Translations under genes and position numbers: made by a program
Notes under the pieces: model-generated
Told to the model about the DNA's origin: nothing
What the model saw: only the letters and a program-made list of their open reading frames with translations
The model's database searches: none
Shown: positions 42,332-52,296 of the stretch, piece by piece
Layout: each line of letters opens with the position of its first letter
Position numbering within the stretch: the first letter of the stretch is position 1
Source of the DNA: Selaginella moellendorffii
Lineage: Eukaryota > Streptophyta > Lycopodiopsida > Selaginellales > Selaginellaceae
Direction: 5' to 3'
DNA length: 64,000 nucleotides
Assembly: GCF_000143415.4 (NCBI RefSeq)
Contig: NW_003314262.1
Coordinates: forward strand, 4,378,349 to 4,442,348

Positions 42332-43857
42332 ATGGACTTAGGTGCGGCCTTGCTCGTCTTCGGCATCAGCTGCATCGCACTACTACTTCTCATCCGGAGA
42401 ATTCGTTCGCCAAAACGGCGGCTCCCTCCAGGTCCGTTTTCCTTCCCCGTTTTTGGAGCGCTCTTCTCCCTCGAGGAGCCACTCCACCACCACTTTGCGA
42501 AGATCAGCAAGAAGTATGGGCCGATTGTCTACCTCAAGATCGGAATGGTCGTGGTGGTGAACGACAACGAAATGGCCGCAGAGGTTCTTAAGGCTCACGA
42601 CCTCGAGTTTCCAAACCGACCTGACGACGAGTTCTTCCGGATCGTCAGCCACGACTGGAACAATCTCATCATGGCGCCCATAGGTGATAAGTGGAAGGCA
42701 ATGAGGAGGATTTGCAGCACACAGCCGTTTAACAACACTATGCTCAAGGCAAGTGCAGGATTCCGGGAGTTGGAAATGAAGCATACAGTCAGATCCCTTT
42801 TCCAGCAATCTGGGACAGCGATCAACCTGCAAGAGGTTTTCAGTAATCTCTTGTCAAATTCAATATGCCTGGTTCTTTTTAGCGAGCGGGGACTGGAAGT
42901 GGTGGATCTCATCCGGAACATAGTCGACCTAAGCTTGAACTTGAACATTGGAACGCTGCTTCCGGCACTCGACTGGCTGGATTTTCATGGAGTCTACAAG
43001 AAACTAAACAACTTGCTCATTCCTCGCCTGAAGCTCTTGCTGGAGGATCAAATCGACAAGCACCGACGCAGGAAAGATGAAGCTGGGGACAGGTTCGTCC
43101 CTCAAGACTTCACCGATGTTCTTATATCTCTCGAGGACAAGGATAAATTGTCAGACATCTCCATTTTGGCACTGCTCTCGGTATGTTTTACCAACATCCC
43201 GTGATCTCTCATGTTTCCTTCTTGCGACAGGACATGGTTGTTGCGGGGCTGGAAACTTCACTAGTGACGCTCGAGTGGACAATGGCGGAACTCATAAACC
43301 ATCCCCGAGTCATGTCCAAGGCACAAGACGAGATGGACAACGTTGTAGGGAGAGCTCGCACGGTGTAAGAGTCCGATCTTCCAAATCTTCCATACATCGA
43401 AGCCATTGTCAAGGAATCACTGCGTCTCCACCCGGCGGCCCCACTGGGACTTCCTCACGTGAATCCCAAGCCCGTCAAGCTGGGTGGCTACACCATCCCT
43501 GGTGGCTGCAAGGTTCTCGTCAACATATGGGCCATTGGGCGCAATCCTGATCGCTGGTCCGATCCCAAAGCGTTCCAGCCGGAGCGCTTTCTCAACTCGA
43601 GCGGCGCCATCTCTGCCAACGGGCAGAACTTTGACTTCCTTCCATTCTCATCGGGGAGGAGAGTTTGTGTTGGCTATCCACTCGCGATGAGATCCATTCC
43701 GTTTTTCGTGGCCAGTTTGCTCCAGGCATTCGATTGGAGTGCTGCTAACCCGGGCGGGATCGACATGGAAGAGCGCTCTAGAAGTATGACGATGAAGCTC
43801 AATGCCGAGTTGCTTGTCAATGCGTCCATGAGGCTCAAATGTCAAAATATAATATAA
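42332..43857 (+). pseudogene. Cytochrome P450 copy 3, single nonsense codon
   Basis: Exons 42332-43180 and 43231-43857 (50-bp intron) align with the intact copies throughout. The frame is broken only by TAA at 43366-43368, where siblings have CAA (Gln after RARAV). All signature motifs flank it: AGLETS before, KESLRLHP, PERFLN and FSSGRRVCVGYPLA after. A 6-nt in-frame loss removes PF of GMVPFVVV near residue 72. The protein would stop about 45 residues into exon 2, before the haem loop, so it is non-functional as read. The lack of any other damage makes this a very young pseudogene or a null allele. Confidence 0.88.
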
Positions 43858-44939
43858 TTGAGCTTTGAAAAAATTCCAGATTTTTCTATCATTGATTTTG
43901 GCCCTAAGCTCCAAACATACCACAGCTACACTTTCATTATTCGTGATTGCATAATCCAGGTACTGCACAAGTAAAAGAAGGAGAGGTCTTCTCTTGCGTA
44001 CGTGGGCCGTTGGATTTGTGGCCATCCGACGGTGGATGGCTTCTAATTGTGATCGGTCATAATCAAGTTGTGATTGGAAGGTGTGGAAAAAAAATGTTAT
44101 GTGCTAGACGTGCTAGCAAAAATGTCAAGGACAGGGCGGGAGCAATCGAAGTGCCGAATTCAACAGCATGAAATGCAGTGCCTGCATTGGATTTACAACC
44201 CATCTGGCGATCGAGAGGCCTGGATGGCAGAGACAACATACTCAACGATTTAGTCTCTGTCTCTTAAAATGGGCGTGGGATTTGGATCGAAATGCAGTGC
44301 CTGCTTTGGATTTCGGCTTTGGATCGAAATGACGGTGAGAGGCCAAGATCCAAGCACGCAATGGAGAAATCCAAAGAGCAGAGGCGCGATTTGGCAGTGG
44401 AGGGGATGATGGGCGACTCCCTCCATTTGGAAGGTGAATTCATGGTGTAGCTGCAAGCCTTTACATTTCCAGGAGAATTCCGATCCCGCTCTCTGTCGAT
44501 CAACGCTACACCAAGGTCATTGTGGTGCGAAAACTGAAGCAACCACAAATTTTTGTTTTTGCCCCAGCACCGCTCTTTGCTGACAGGGAGCAAAGCTTAG
44601 ACATTTGTGAGCTGGCTTTGCGCTCTACATTCAAGCTTTTTCCTAGAGCCTAAAAAACCACAGTGAACAGAGGTGTTGGATGCATGGCGGACACCTCACA
44701 AATCCGTGTATTGAAAACCTGATACGCATTGAGGTGCTGGAAGATCCTAAACGAATGGCGTTTTAAAAAACTCTTTTTGCGTCTAAGTAAATCAACTGAT
44801 TCACCTGGACCAATGAAAGAAACTACTTCCCCAAAGAAAGAGAGTGTTGTAAGCCAGAGAAGAAATCTGAATACTGCGTGATGCTCATTTTAAAAAAGTC
44901 GCATATTGTACACAATATCATTTGGAAATCGAATACTAT
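43858..44939. other. Intergenic between P450 copies 3 and 4
   Basis: No gene supported. A local repeat GAAATGCAGTGCCTGC occurs at about 44170 and 44290. The remainder is unremarkable mixed-composition DNA. From about 44905 homology to the upstream flank of the PPR gene begins. Confidence 0.45.
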
Positions 44940-45480
44940 TTTCGTTCTATGGCGCTGGGTTAAGAGCAGCAAAATCTAGCCGCCGAGAACAGCAACATCA
45001 GCAGCAGCCGCGTAGGTATCCTGGAGAAGAGGGAGCAAGTTAAGTCGTGTAGCAGCGCCAGGGATCTCCGAGAGGGCAGGCACCTCCATTCTAGCGCTGT
45101 TTGCCAATGCAGGGCCAATGCATCGCCGTGGCAAGTGCGATGGTCGGTCGCAACCCTCATGGCGTGCATTGCTCTGGGCGAAGAGATCAACCGGCAAAAA
45201 TCTCTGGAAATAAATGGTGGTTGTAGAGAGGGGGCGAGAGATCATGCACACCTACGTGTCATCAACATGTACTCGAAGCTTTGAGGTGAGAAGCGATGTG
45301 TTATGGACCGCAATAATGATGGGGTATCACGAGAATGGAGGTTGGAGCTTTTCTGGGCCATGCCAACCTTCTGGACGAAGAAGTGGAGGGAATGCTGTTC
45401 GCTCCAAACGCCGTGGCATGGAAAACGGTGCTGGGGACAATGACGGTGGCGTTTGAGGGATTGACAGTCGCCGGCATACA
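44940..45480 (+). pseudogene. PPR pseudogene, heavily deleted (fourth unit)
   Basis: Scraps of the PPR gene in order: GAGAACAGCAACATCAGCAG, the GGGATCTCCGAGAGGGCAGG block, CCTCATGGCGTGCATTGCTC, ATCAACATGTACTCGAAGCT, TGATGGGGTATCACGAGAAT, and the end-region block GCCGTGGCATGGAAAACGGT. Only about 540 bp of 2.2 kb remain. It directly precedes P450 copy 4, as the parent PPR precedes copy 1. Confidence 0.85.
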
Positions 45481-45610
45481 TTCTCGACCAGCTGTTCTTT
45501 TCTACATGCAAACTGAAGTTTTACTATATGAATCACGAGACCGGTGGATGCCAGAGATGCTCATTTCTCTATAATATGGCGATGCCGTGTAGATTCAGAC
45601 CATCGACTCG

Positions 45611-47140
45611 ATGGGCTTTGCTGTGGCCTTGTTCCTCCTTAGCGTCGGCTGGATCACTCTATCTCTCTTCATTGAGAGAATTCGATCGTCGCGGCTCCCT
45701 CCAGGTCCATTCTCTTTGCCCATATTTGGAGCGCTCTTCTCCCTCGAGGAGCCACTCCACCACCACTTTGCGAAGATCAGCAAGAAGTATGGGCCGATTG
45801 TCTTCCTCAAGATGGGAATGGCCCCGTTCGTGGTGGTCAACGACAACCAAATGGCAGCACAGGTTCTCAAGGCCCACGACCTTGAGTTTGGAAGCCGGCC
45901 GGAAGATGGGTTCTTCCGGATCGTCAGCCACGGCGGGAACGATCTCGTCCTGGCTCCCATCGGTGATAAGTGGAAAGCAATGAGGAGGATTTGCAGCACA
46001 CACCTGTTTAGCAACAGTATGGTCAAGGCAAGTGCAGGATTCCGGGAGTCAGAGATGAAGCATGCAGTCAAGGCCATTTTCCAGCAATCCGGGACAACGA
46101 TCAAGCTGCAAGAGGTTCTCAGCAATCTCTTATCAAATTCGCTGTGCCTGGTTCTTTTTAGCGAGCGGGGGCTGGAAGTGGTGGATCTTGTCCGGAGCGT
46201 AGCCGCTCTAAGCTTGAACTTGAACATTGGAATCCTGTTTCCGGCACTCGACCGGCTGGATTTTCATGGAGTCTATCGGAAACTCAACACGCAGCTCATG
46301 CCTCGCCTGAAGCTCCTGCTGGAAGATCAAATCGACAAGCATCGACGCAGGAAAGATCAAGCTGGAGACGGATTCATCCCTCGAGATTTCATCGACGTTC
46401 TTATATCTCTGGAGGACAAGGATAAGTTGTCCAACATCTCCACTTTGGCACTGCTCTCGGTAAGCTTCTAGATCGTGGTCGGTATCTCTTAAAAGCTCTC
46501 TTTTATCCAGGACATGATTCTCGCGGGGCTGGAAACGTCACTAGTGACGATCGAGTGGACAATGGCGGAGCTCATTAACCATCCGCAAGTCATGTCCAAG
46601 GCTCAACAGGAGATGGACAACGTTGTAGGCAGAGCTCGCGCTGTGCAAGAGTCCGATCTTCCAAATCTTCCATACATCGAAGCCATTGTCAAGGAGTCAT
46701 TACGTCTCCACCCGGCGCTCCCACTGGGATTTCCTCACTTGAATCCCAAGCCAGTCAAGTTGGGCGGCTACACCATCCCTGGCGGCTGCAAGGTTCTCGT
46801 CAACATATGGGCCATTGGACGCGATCCCGCTCGCTGGTCCGACCCAGAGGCGTTCCAGCCGGAGCGTTTTCTGGACTCCAACCCCATCCCTGCCAACGGC
46901 CAGAACCTTGATTTCCTTCCATTCTCGTCGGGGAGGAGAGTTTGTGTTGGCTATCCACTGGCCATGAGATCGATATCGTTTTTCGTGGCCAGTTTGCTCC
47001 AGGCATTCGAGTGGAGTCCTGCTAACCCAGGCGGGATCGACATGGAGGAACGCACAAGAAGTATGACGATGAAGCTCACTGCCGACTTGCTTGTAAATGC
47101 GTCTATCAGGCTCGATCAGAATATATTGATAAATAATTAA
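45611..47140 (+). CDS. Cytochrome P450 copy 4, intact
   Basis: Exons 45611-46459 and 46511-47140 (51-bp intron) give 492 aa. Anchor VALFLLSVGWITLSLFI, hinge RLPPGPFSLPIFG, I-helix AGLETS, KESLRLHP, FQPERFLD and FSSGRRVCVGYPLA are all present. Differences from copy 1 that could shift substrate range include SHGGNDLV for SHDWNDLI in the B-C region and an IERIRSSR segment two residues shorter before the proline hinge. The C-terminus is extended by a few residues (LDQNILINN). Same predicted role: A-type monooxygenase on the ER. Confidence 0.93.
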
Positions 47141-47176
47141 AATGACCAAATGCCTTGACCTTTTTCTCTTCATACC

Positions 47177-47275
47177 AGGCAACAAATATGGAGCATTCGT
47201 GTACTTCAAAATTGGGATGGTTCCATATTTGTAACTAAACAGGCAGCAAAGGTCCTTAAAGTTCCTGTATCAAAC
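47177..47275 (+). pseudogene. Divergent P450 fragment
   Basis: GCAACAAATATGGAGCATTC.. translates as NKYGAFVYFKIGMVPYL with a stop, then a shifted piece QAAKVLKV. These equal the KYGPIVYLKIGMVPFVVV and AAQVLKAHD stretch of the array P450s, but at much lower identity. It is an older relic of an additional copy between copies 4 and 5. Confidence 0.6.
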
Positions 47276-47587
47276 AATGCTGAAAATAGATAACAAATTG
47301 CTATGGGGGGCATTGCAAAACCTTGTAAACAGTGTATTAATGAATGAAACAAATAGTTCTTCAAGGTAGACATCCAGTGATAAATTGATGCACCAGTGGG
47401 TGATGAATTAAAGAATGAAGAAGTTTTAATTTTTAATGTTTTATTTGATTGAAATTTTATATGTTAGTCTCATGGAATCATTGACTCGTGGATGCAAGAA
47501 TGCAATCACGATGCTCTTGTCTTGATGTTCACTATAACATGGCTATAACATGGCCATGGCATGTAGATCCAGACCAGCTTAGAATGA
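47276..47587. other. Intergenic upstream of P450 copy 5
   Basis: AT-rich, no gene. The leader before copy 5 (GCTATAACATGGCCATGGCATGTAG, about 47541) is a diverged version of the array leader, with the TATAATA core changed to TATAACA. Confidence 0.4.
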
Positions 47588-49114
47588 ATGGATTTGGTTG
47601 TGGCCTTGTTCGTCCTAGGCATCAGCTGGGTCACAATATCACTCCTGGTTGGGAGAATTCAATCGTCGCAACGGCGGCTCCCTCCAGGTCCATTCTCTTT
47701 CCCCATTTTTGGAGCGCTGTTCTCCCTCCAGCAGCCACTCCACCACCACTTCGCAAAAATTAGCAAGAAGTATGGGCCAATTGTCTACCTCAAGATCGGA
47801 ATGGTCCCATATGTGGTGGTGAATAACAACGAAATGGCAGCTCAGGTTCTTAAGGCCCACGACCTCGAGTTTGCAAGCCGGCCGGCAGAGGAGTTCTTCC
47901 GGATTGTCAGCCACAACTGGAACGATCTCATCCTAGCGCCCATCAGTGATAAGTGGAAGAGAATGAGGAAGATTTGCAGCACACACCTGTTTAGCAACAG
48001 TATGCTGAATGCAAGCTCAGGATTTCGGGAGTCAGAGATGAAGAATACAGTCAAGACCATTTTCCAGCAATCGGGGACAACAATCAACCTGCAAGAGGTT
48101 TTCGGTAAACTCTTGTCAAATTCGTTGTGCCTGGTTCTTTTTAGCGAGCTGAGGCCGGAAGTGGTGGATCTCATTCGGAACATAACCTCTCTAAGCTTGC
48201 AATTGAACATTGGAGCCCTGCTTCCAGCACTTGACGGGCTGGATCTCCATGGAGTCTACAAGAAACTCAACAAGGAGCTCATTCCTCGCCTGAAGCTCTT
48301 GCTGGAGGATCAAATCGACAAGCACCGACGAAGGAAAGATCAAGCTGGGGACAGGTTCATTCCTGGAGACTTCACCGACGTTCTTATATCTCTGAATGAC
48401 AAAGATAATTTGTCCAACCTTTCCATCTTGGCACTGCTCTCGGTAAGTTTTATAAACATTTAGATCGTGGTCGTGATCACTTTTTCTTTCTTGCGACAGG
48501 ACATGGTTATTGCGGGGATGCAAACTTCACTAGTGACACTTGAGTGGACAATGGCGGAGCTCATAAACCATCCGTGGGTCATGTCCAAGGCCCAAGACGA
48601 GATCGACAGCGTTGTGGGGAGAGCTCGCGTGGTGCATGAGTCTGATCTTCCAAGCCTTCCATACATCGAAGCCATTGTCAAGGAATCACTGCGTCTCCAC
48701 CCTGCGGCCCCACTGGGAGTTCCTCACATGAATCCCAAGCCTGTCAAGCTGGGAGGCTACACCATCCCTGGCGGCTGCAAGGTTCTCATCAACATATGGG
48801 CCATTGGACGTGATCCCGCTCGCTGGTCCGACCCAGAAGCGTTCCAGCCGGAGCGCTTTGTCGGCTCTTCCATCTCTCCCAACGGGCAGAACTTTGATTT
48901 CCTTCCATTCTCATCGGGGAGGAGAGTTTGTGTTGGCTATCCACTCGCGATGAGATCCATCCCATTTTTCATGGCTAGTTTGCTCCAGGCATTCGATTGG
49001 AGTCCTGCTAACCCGGGCGGGATCGACATGGAAGAGCGCTCGAGAAGTATGACGATGAAGCTCAAAGCGGACTTGCTTGTCAATGCGTCCATGAGGCTTG
49101 AATGTCAAATATAA
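47588..49114 (+). CDS. Cytochrome P450 copy 5, intact but with altered I-helix motif
   Basis: Exons 47588-48442 and 48500-49114 (57-bp intron) give 489 aa. The hinge RLPPGPFSFPIFG, KESLRLHP, FQPERFVG and FSSGRRVCVGYPLA are intact. The I-helix reads AGMQTS: the conserved acidic residue of A/G-G-x-D/E-T-T/S is Gln (codon CAA 48521-48523, residue 293), while the other copies have Glu in AGLETS. That residue normally helps deliver protons to the haem oxygen, so activity may be altered or the reaction may be atypical. Otherwise the frame shows no damage. Confidence 0.9.
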
Positions 49115-49184
49115 TACAAAGCTGAGCATTAAAGATCTATTGGTTTTGCCCTAAACCTTTAGAGTTTTATATGGCAAATTAGCG

Positions 49185-50562
49185 TCATGTGAGGCGTTGG
49201 ATGGCGTCAGGTTGTAACACGGCCGTGACGCTCATCCCGCCGTCCATTTCCGCGGAAGGGAAGAGATAGATCTTGCCCTCGTGGAGATCATTGGTCCCAA
49301 AGCTCGACCCCAGCGGCCGCCCAAATCCAAAGTCACACTCCATCACCGGATGCCGCGGGGAGCTCACGACGATGTGGAAGGGATAGATCCGGTATCCAGT
49401 GACGAGCCTTGCGATCTCTCGGTCCATGAATGCCGTGATCTTCTTGGCTCTCTGCTCGTCGCCCGCCGCGATTGCCCGGTGGATCAGCTCGGCGGCGTGG
49501 GAGAGCGGCTCTCGATCGAGCTCCTCGGCGGCGGCGCTCACCAAGAAGTAGATCACGGCGTTGCCGAAGTAGGATTCGGGGACGGATTCCATCTTGCCGC
49601 GGCCGCTGGCGAGGATGATGAAATTCGATGCCGATCCACAGGGCAGAGCTCTCGCAATCGTCATCCTCTTCCAGAAATTCGCGCACACGACCTCGTACGT
49701 GGTGAATCTCTTGCCGTCGCTGGCCGAGATGCCAGCCTCGATCTTGAGGCTCTCGATCGCGGCTCGATCCAGCTTGAAGATCTTGGTGCCAAGCGGTAGC
49801 GGCGGCATGGATTCGGCGCTCTCCAGCGGCAAGAATCCACCGGCGGCTCCAGCCGCGAGTAGCTCATCTCGATCCATGGCTGGAGTTTCTTCCTTGTAGC
49901 TGTAGAATGGACCAGGGATCTCTTTCGGGGAGAGGGAGCCCCGGTCGAGGCCGGATCTCGCGAGCTTGGCCCAGCAGGCAATGAATCTCCAGGCGCTGAT
50001 CCCGTCCATGGCCTGGTGGCTAAACGCGACTCCAATGCTGAGGCCTCCACACTGGAATCTCGTCACCTAGGCACAGCACAGCCAAAAGATCTCGTCCTCT
50101 CTCGGCCTTGCAATCTTTTACCTGGACGAAGAGCAAGGGATCCTCGGGCTTCCAGGGATGGGCCGGCTCTGGGGATCCAATCTCACACAGGGAATCACAG
50201 AACATGGATGGCTCGAAATCCGGAGCGAGATCGCCCAGCCGCAACGATGCCTCCGCGACGCTCAGCTTCACGCCGCGATCGCTCGTGCAATCCAGCTCCA
50301 GCCCTTCGAGCGTCTCGCCGGTGGATCGCATCCCCCCCGCAAGGGGATAGAACACCACCAGCGCCTCGGCCAGGCTCCTCTTGAGGTCGCCCATCACTCG
50401 AGCGAAGAGATCATCCTCCACTCCAGGCGGCGCCGCGAAGAAGAGCACGCGCTTCTGGTATGGCACGTACCTCATGATCCTGTCGAATGCGGTGAGCTCG
50501 AATCTAGCAGGAGGGATCGCCGCCGCGGGCTGGATCATCTCGCTCGAGACGATCGAAACCAT
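49185..50562 (-). CDS. BAHD acyltransferase
   Basis: Transfers an acyl group from a CoA thioester to an alcohol or amine; BAHD enzymes finish many phenolic, terpenoid and alkaloid products and cell-wall esters. Exons 50562-50122 and 50066-49185 (55-bp intron, phase 0) give 440 aa. The catalytic HxxxD is HQAMDG in FSHQAMDGISAWRF, right after the intron, the usual intron site of the family. The structural DFGWG motif is present as DFGFGRP near the C-terminus. N-terminal SSEMIQPAAAIPP and LSAFDRIM-like LTAFDRIM are typical. The start at 50562 (MVSIVSSEMIQP) is preferred. An in-frame Met at 50670 would overlap the tRNA gene and add a non-family leader. Clade and substrates unresolved. It lies 70 bp beyond P450 copy 5, tail to tail. 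Confidence 0.93.
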
Positions 50563-50655
50563 ATGAAAGAACAAAGATTCTCTTTGCGAATATTCTGATT
50601 TTATGCTTTCGAGATTAACCTGTTTAAGGGCAAAAAATGCTTTTTTTTTCCAAAA

Positions 50656-50729
50656 AGTTCTGTAGCTCAATTGGTCAGAGCGTTGGTCTTATGAGCCGAA
50701 GGTCGCGGGTTCGACCCCCGCCAGAACTA
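50656..50729 (+). tRNA. tRNA, anticodon read as UAU (Ile)
   Basis: 74-nt cloverleaf without intron. The acceptor AGTTCTG pairs fully with CAGAACT, with discriminator A. T8 and A9 are standard. D-stem GCTC/GAGC, anticodon stem TTGGT/GCCGA (two G-T pairs), loop CTTATGA, T-stem GCGGG/CCCGC, TTCGACC loop. A box TAGCTCAATTGG and B box GGTTCGACCCC are good pol III promoters, and a CAAAAA lies just upstream as in plant tRNA genes. By position the anticodon is TAT. G37 is unusual for a tRNA reading A-starting codons, so identity is less sure than the fold. No CCA encoded. Confidence 0.85.
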
Positions 50730-50851
50730 TTTCCATTCTCTTACAACCGACATGACTAATCAATCAGTGGATGTATTTATTTGTTCATCAATGTATCCCA
50801 TCGTCTAGATTTTTTTGCTACTCTCTATTCTTTCTTTCTTCACGTAGAAGA

Positions 50852-52219
50852 ATGGTTCGTGAGCGCGGGCGCGTCCGCCCTCAATCGATCACGCTCCAGT
50901 TCCACGCCGCCGCTCGATGCCGCGCCGGCCAGCTCGCGATCCAGATCGAGGGAAGCGACATCCAATGCACGATGGACATGCTGTTGAGCTGCAAGCTCTT
51001 GCTGCGGCGATACCATGACGGCGAGCAGCTCCTGGACTTGGATCTCCCGGGGGGAGCCAAGACATTCCACACCATCCAGAGGTACGTCCATGGCGATGCC
51101 ATCACGCTCACGGTCGAGGCCGCCCTCGACCTCTACCTGGCGCTCCAGATCCTCGAGTGCGTCCTCCCGTTGCGCTCCCACTGCCGCGATTTCCTGCGGT
51201 CCACCGTCCTCGTCTCGTGGAAGACGATCGTGCGGGCGCTGCTTCTCATCGACTCACCCAGCGGCCGCTTGGATTGGTTCGTGGCCGAGTGCCGCTGCAA
51301 GCTCGTCGTGTTTCTCGAGAGCCTGGGCGTAGCCGAAATCGAGGACTGCCTTCGCATGAAGTTTATGAATCTCAGCCAGCCCCAGGTCCTGCGAGTGATC
51401 AAGCTCTTGCGGCAGCCAAGCGAGGGAGCTCGCAAGGCTCTCGCTCTCAACGAGAATCTCATGGAAGCTCTGGCCAGGATCTACCACCGCATTGGAACAA
51501 GGCCACGCCCAAACAAGGCGCAGCTCTTGCATCTCCTGGGCGATCTCATGCAGCATCCCCACCCCCGGCTCTACCACAGCCAAGGAGGCGAGGCTGAAAA
51601 CTTCGCGGCCTTCCTCGCGGTGGCTCTCGCTCCACTGCGCGAGGCTCCCAGCGAGCTCCTGGAGAAGTACTCGTTGGTCCTGTCCAGGCTGCGGGCCTGG
51701 GAGATGGCGCGGCTGGATCCACACTGTGTTCTCGCGATGGTGGCGCCGTGGAACGAGCTGGAGAGGTCCACGGCCCAGGCGGGCAGAGTCTTCGCGGCCG
51801 TGGAAAGGTATGTTGGTTATGTCCTCGAGCAGGATGCCAGGGGCCACGGCCGGGACGAGCATTTCAAGAAGGTGGCAAGCTTCGTTGCCTTTGTTGCATC
51901 ATCCAGTGTGGACGACTCTCACAGCAGCTCCGTGAGCGATCGTAAGAAAAAGCCAGCCACGGCCGCGACTCCAAAACCCTGCAAGCGCAAGCTGGACCTT
52001 GGATCATCCAGTGTGGACGACTCTCACAGCAGCTCCGTGAGTGATCGTAAGAAAAAGCCAGTCATGGCCGCCGCGACTCGAAATCCTGGCAAGCGCAAGC
52101 TCGGCCTCGAAGTTATATCGATCAGTAGCGACAGCGGCAACGATTCGGACGGTCACGCCATCTCCAGGTTCAAACCCAGACCTCGTAGAAGTCTCAGAAG
52201 GAAGTCCAAAGCACTTTGA
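50852..52219 (+). CDS. BTB/NPH3-like protein with repeated Ser-rich tail
   Basis: 455 aa from the Met at 50852 (MVRERGRVRPQ); an upstream in-frame Met at 50771 adds a hydrophobic leader and is less likely. Residues ~15-110 resemble a plant BTB/POZ fold, with the typical LDLPGGAKTFHTIQRYVHG, the pattern followed in NPH3-type proteins by a helical partner. The next ~250 residues are helical, NPH3/BACK-like. Such proteins serve as CUL3 ubiquitin-ligase adaptors. The C-tail is disordered and contains a 19-residue unit SSSVDDSHSSSVSDRKKKP twice (DNA at about 51897 and 52005), then SDSGNDSD and a basic end (RPRRSLRRKSK), possibly a nuclear signal. Family by fold pattern only. Confidence 0.65.
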   Translation: MVRERGRVRPQSITLQFHAAARCRAGQLAIQIEGSDIQCTMDMLLSCKLLLRRYHDGEQLLDLDLPGGAKTFHTIQRYVHGDAITLTVEAALDLYLALQILECVLPLRSHCRDFLRSTVLVSWKTIVRALLLIDSPSGRLDWFVAECRCKLVVFLESLGVAEIEDCLRMKFMNLSQPQVLRVIKLLRQPSEGARKALALNENLMEALARIYHRIGTRPRPNKAQLLHLLGDLMQHPHPRLYHSQGGEAENFAAFLAVALAPLREAPSELLEKYSLVLSRLRAWEMARLDPHCVLAMVAPWNELERSTAQAGRVFAAVERYVGYVLEQDARGHGRDEHFKKVASFVAFVASSSVDDSHSSSVSDRKKKPATAATPKPCKRKLDLGSSSVDDSHSSSVSDRKKKPVMAAATRNPGKRKLGLEVISISSDSGNDSDGHAISRFKPRPRRSLRRKSKAL

Positions 52220-52296
52220 CTGTAGCAGTCCAGTTTTTTTATTTCTATGAAGGTTGTGATCTTTTGACAAGTCAGCTTGAACTCCAGCATGAATCT

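Noticed and set aside
50571-50670. Extended N-terminus of the BAHD protein from a Met at 50670
   Set aside because: Would translate across the antisense of the tRNA gene and add non-family sequence; the Met at 50562 matches the usual BAHD start.
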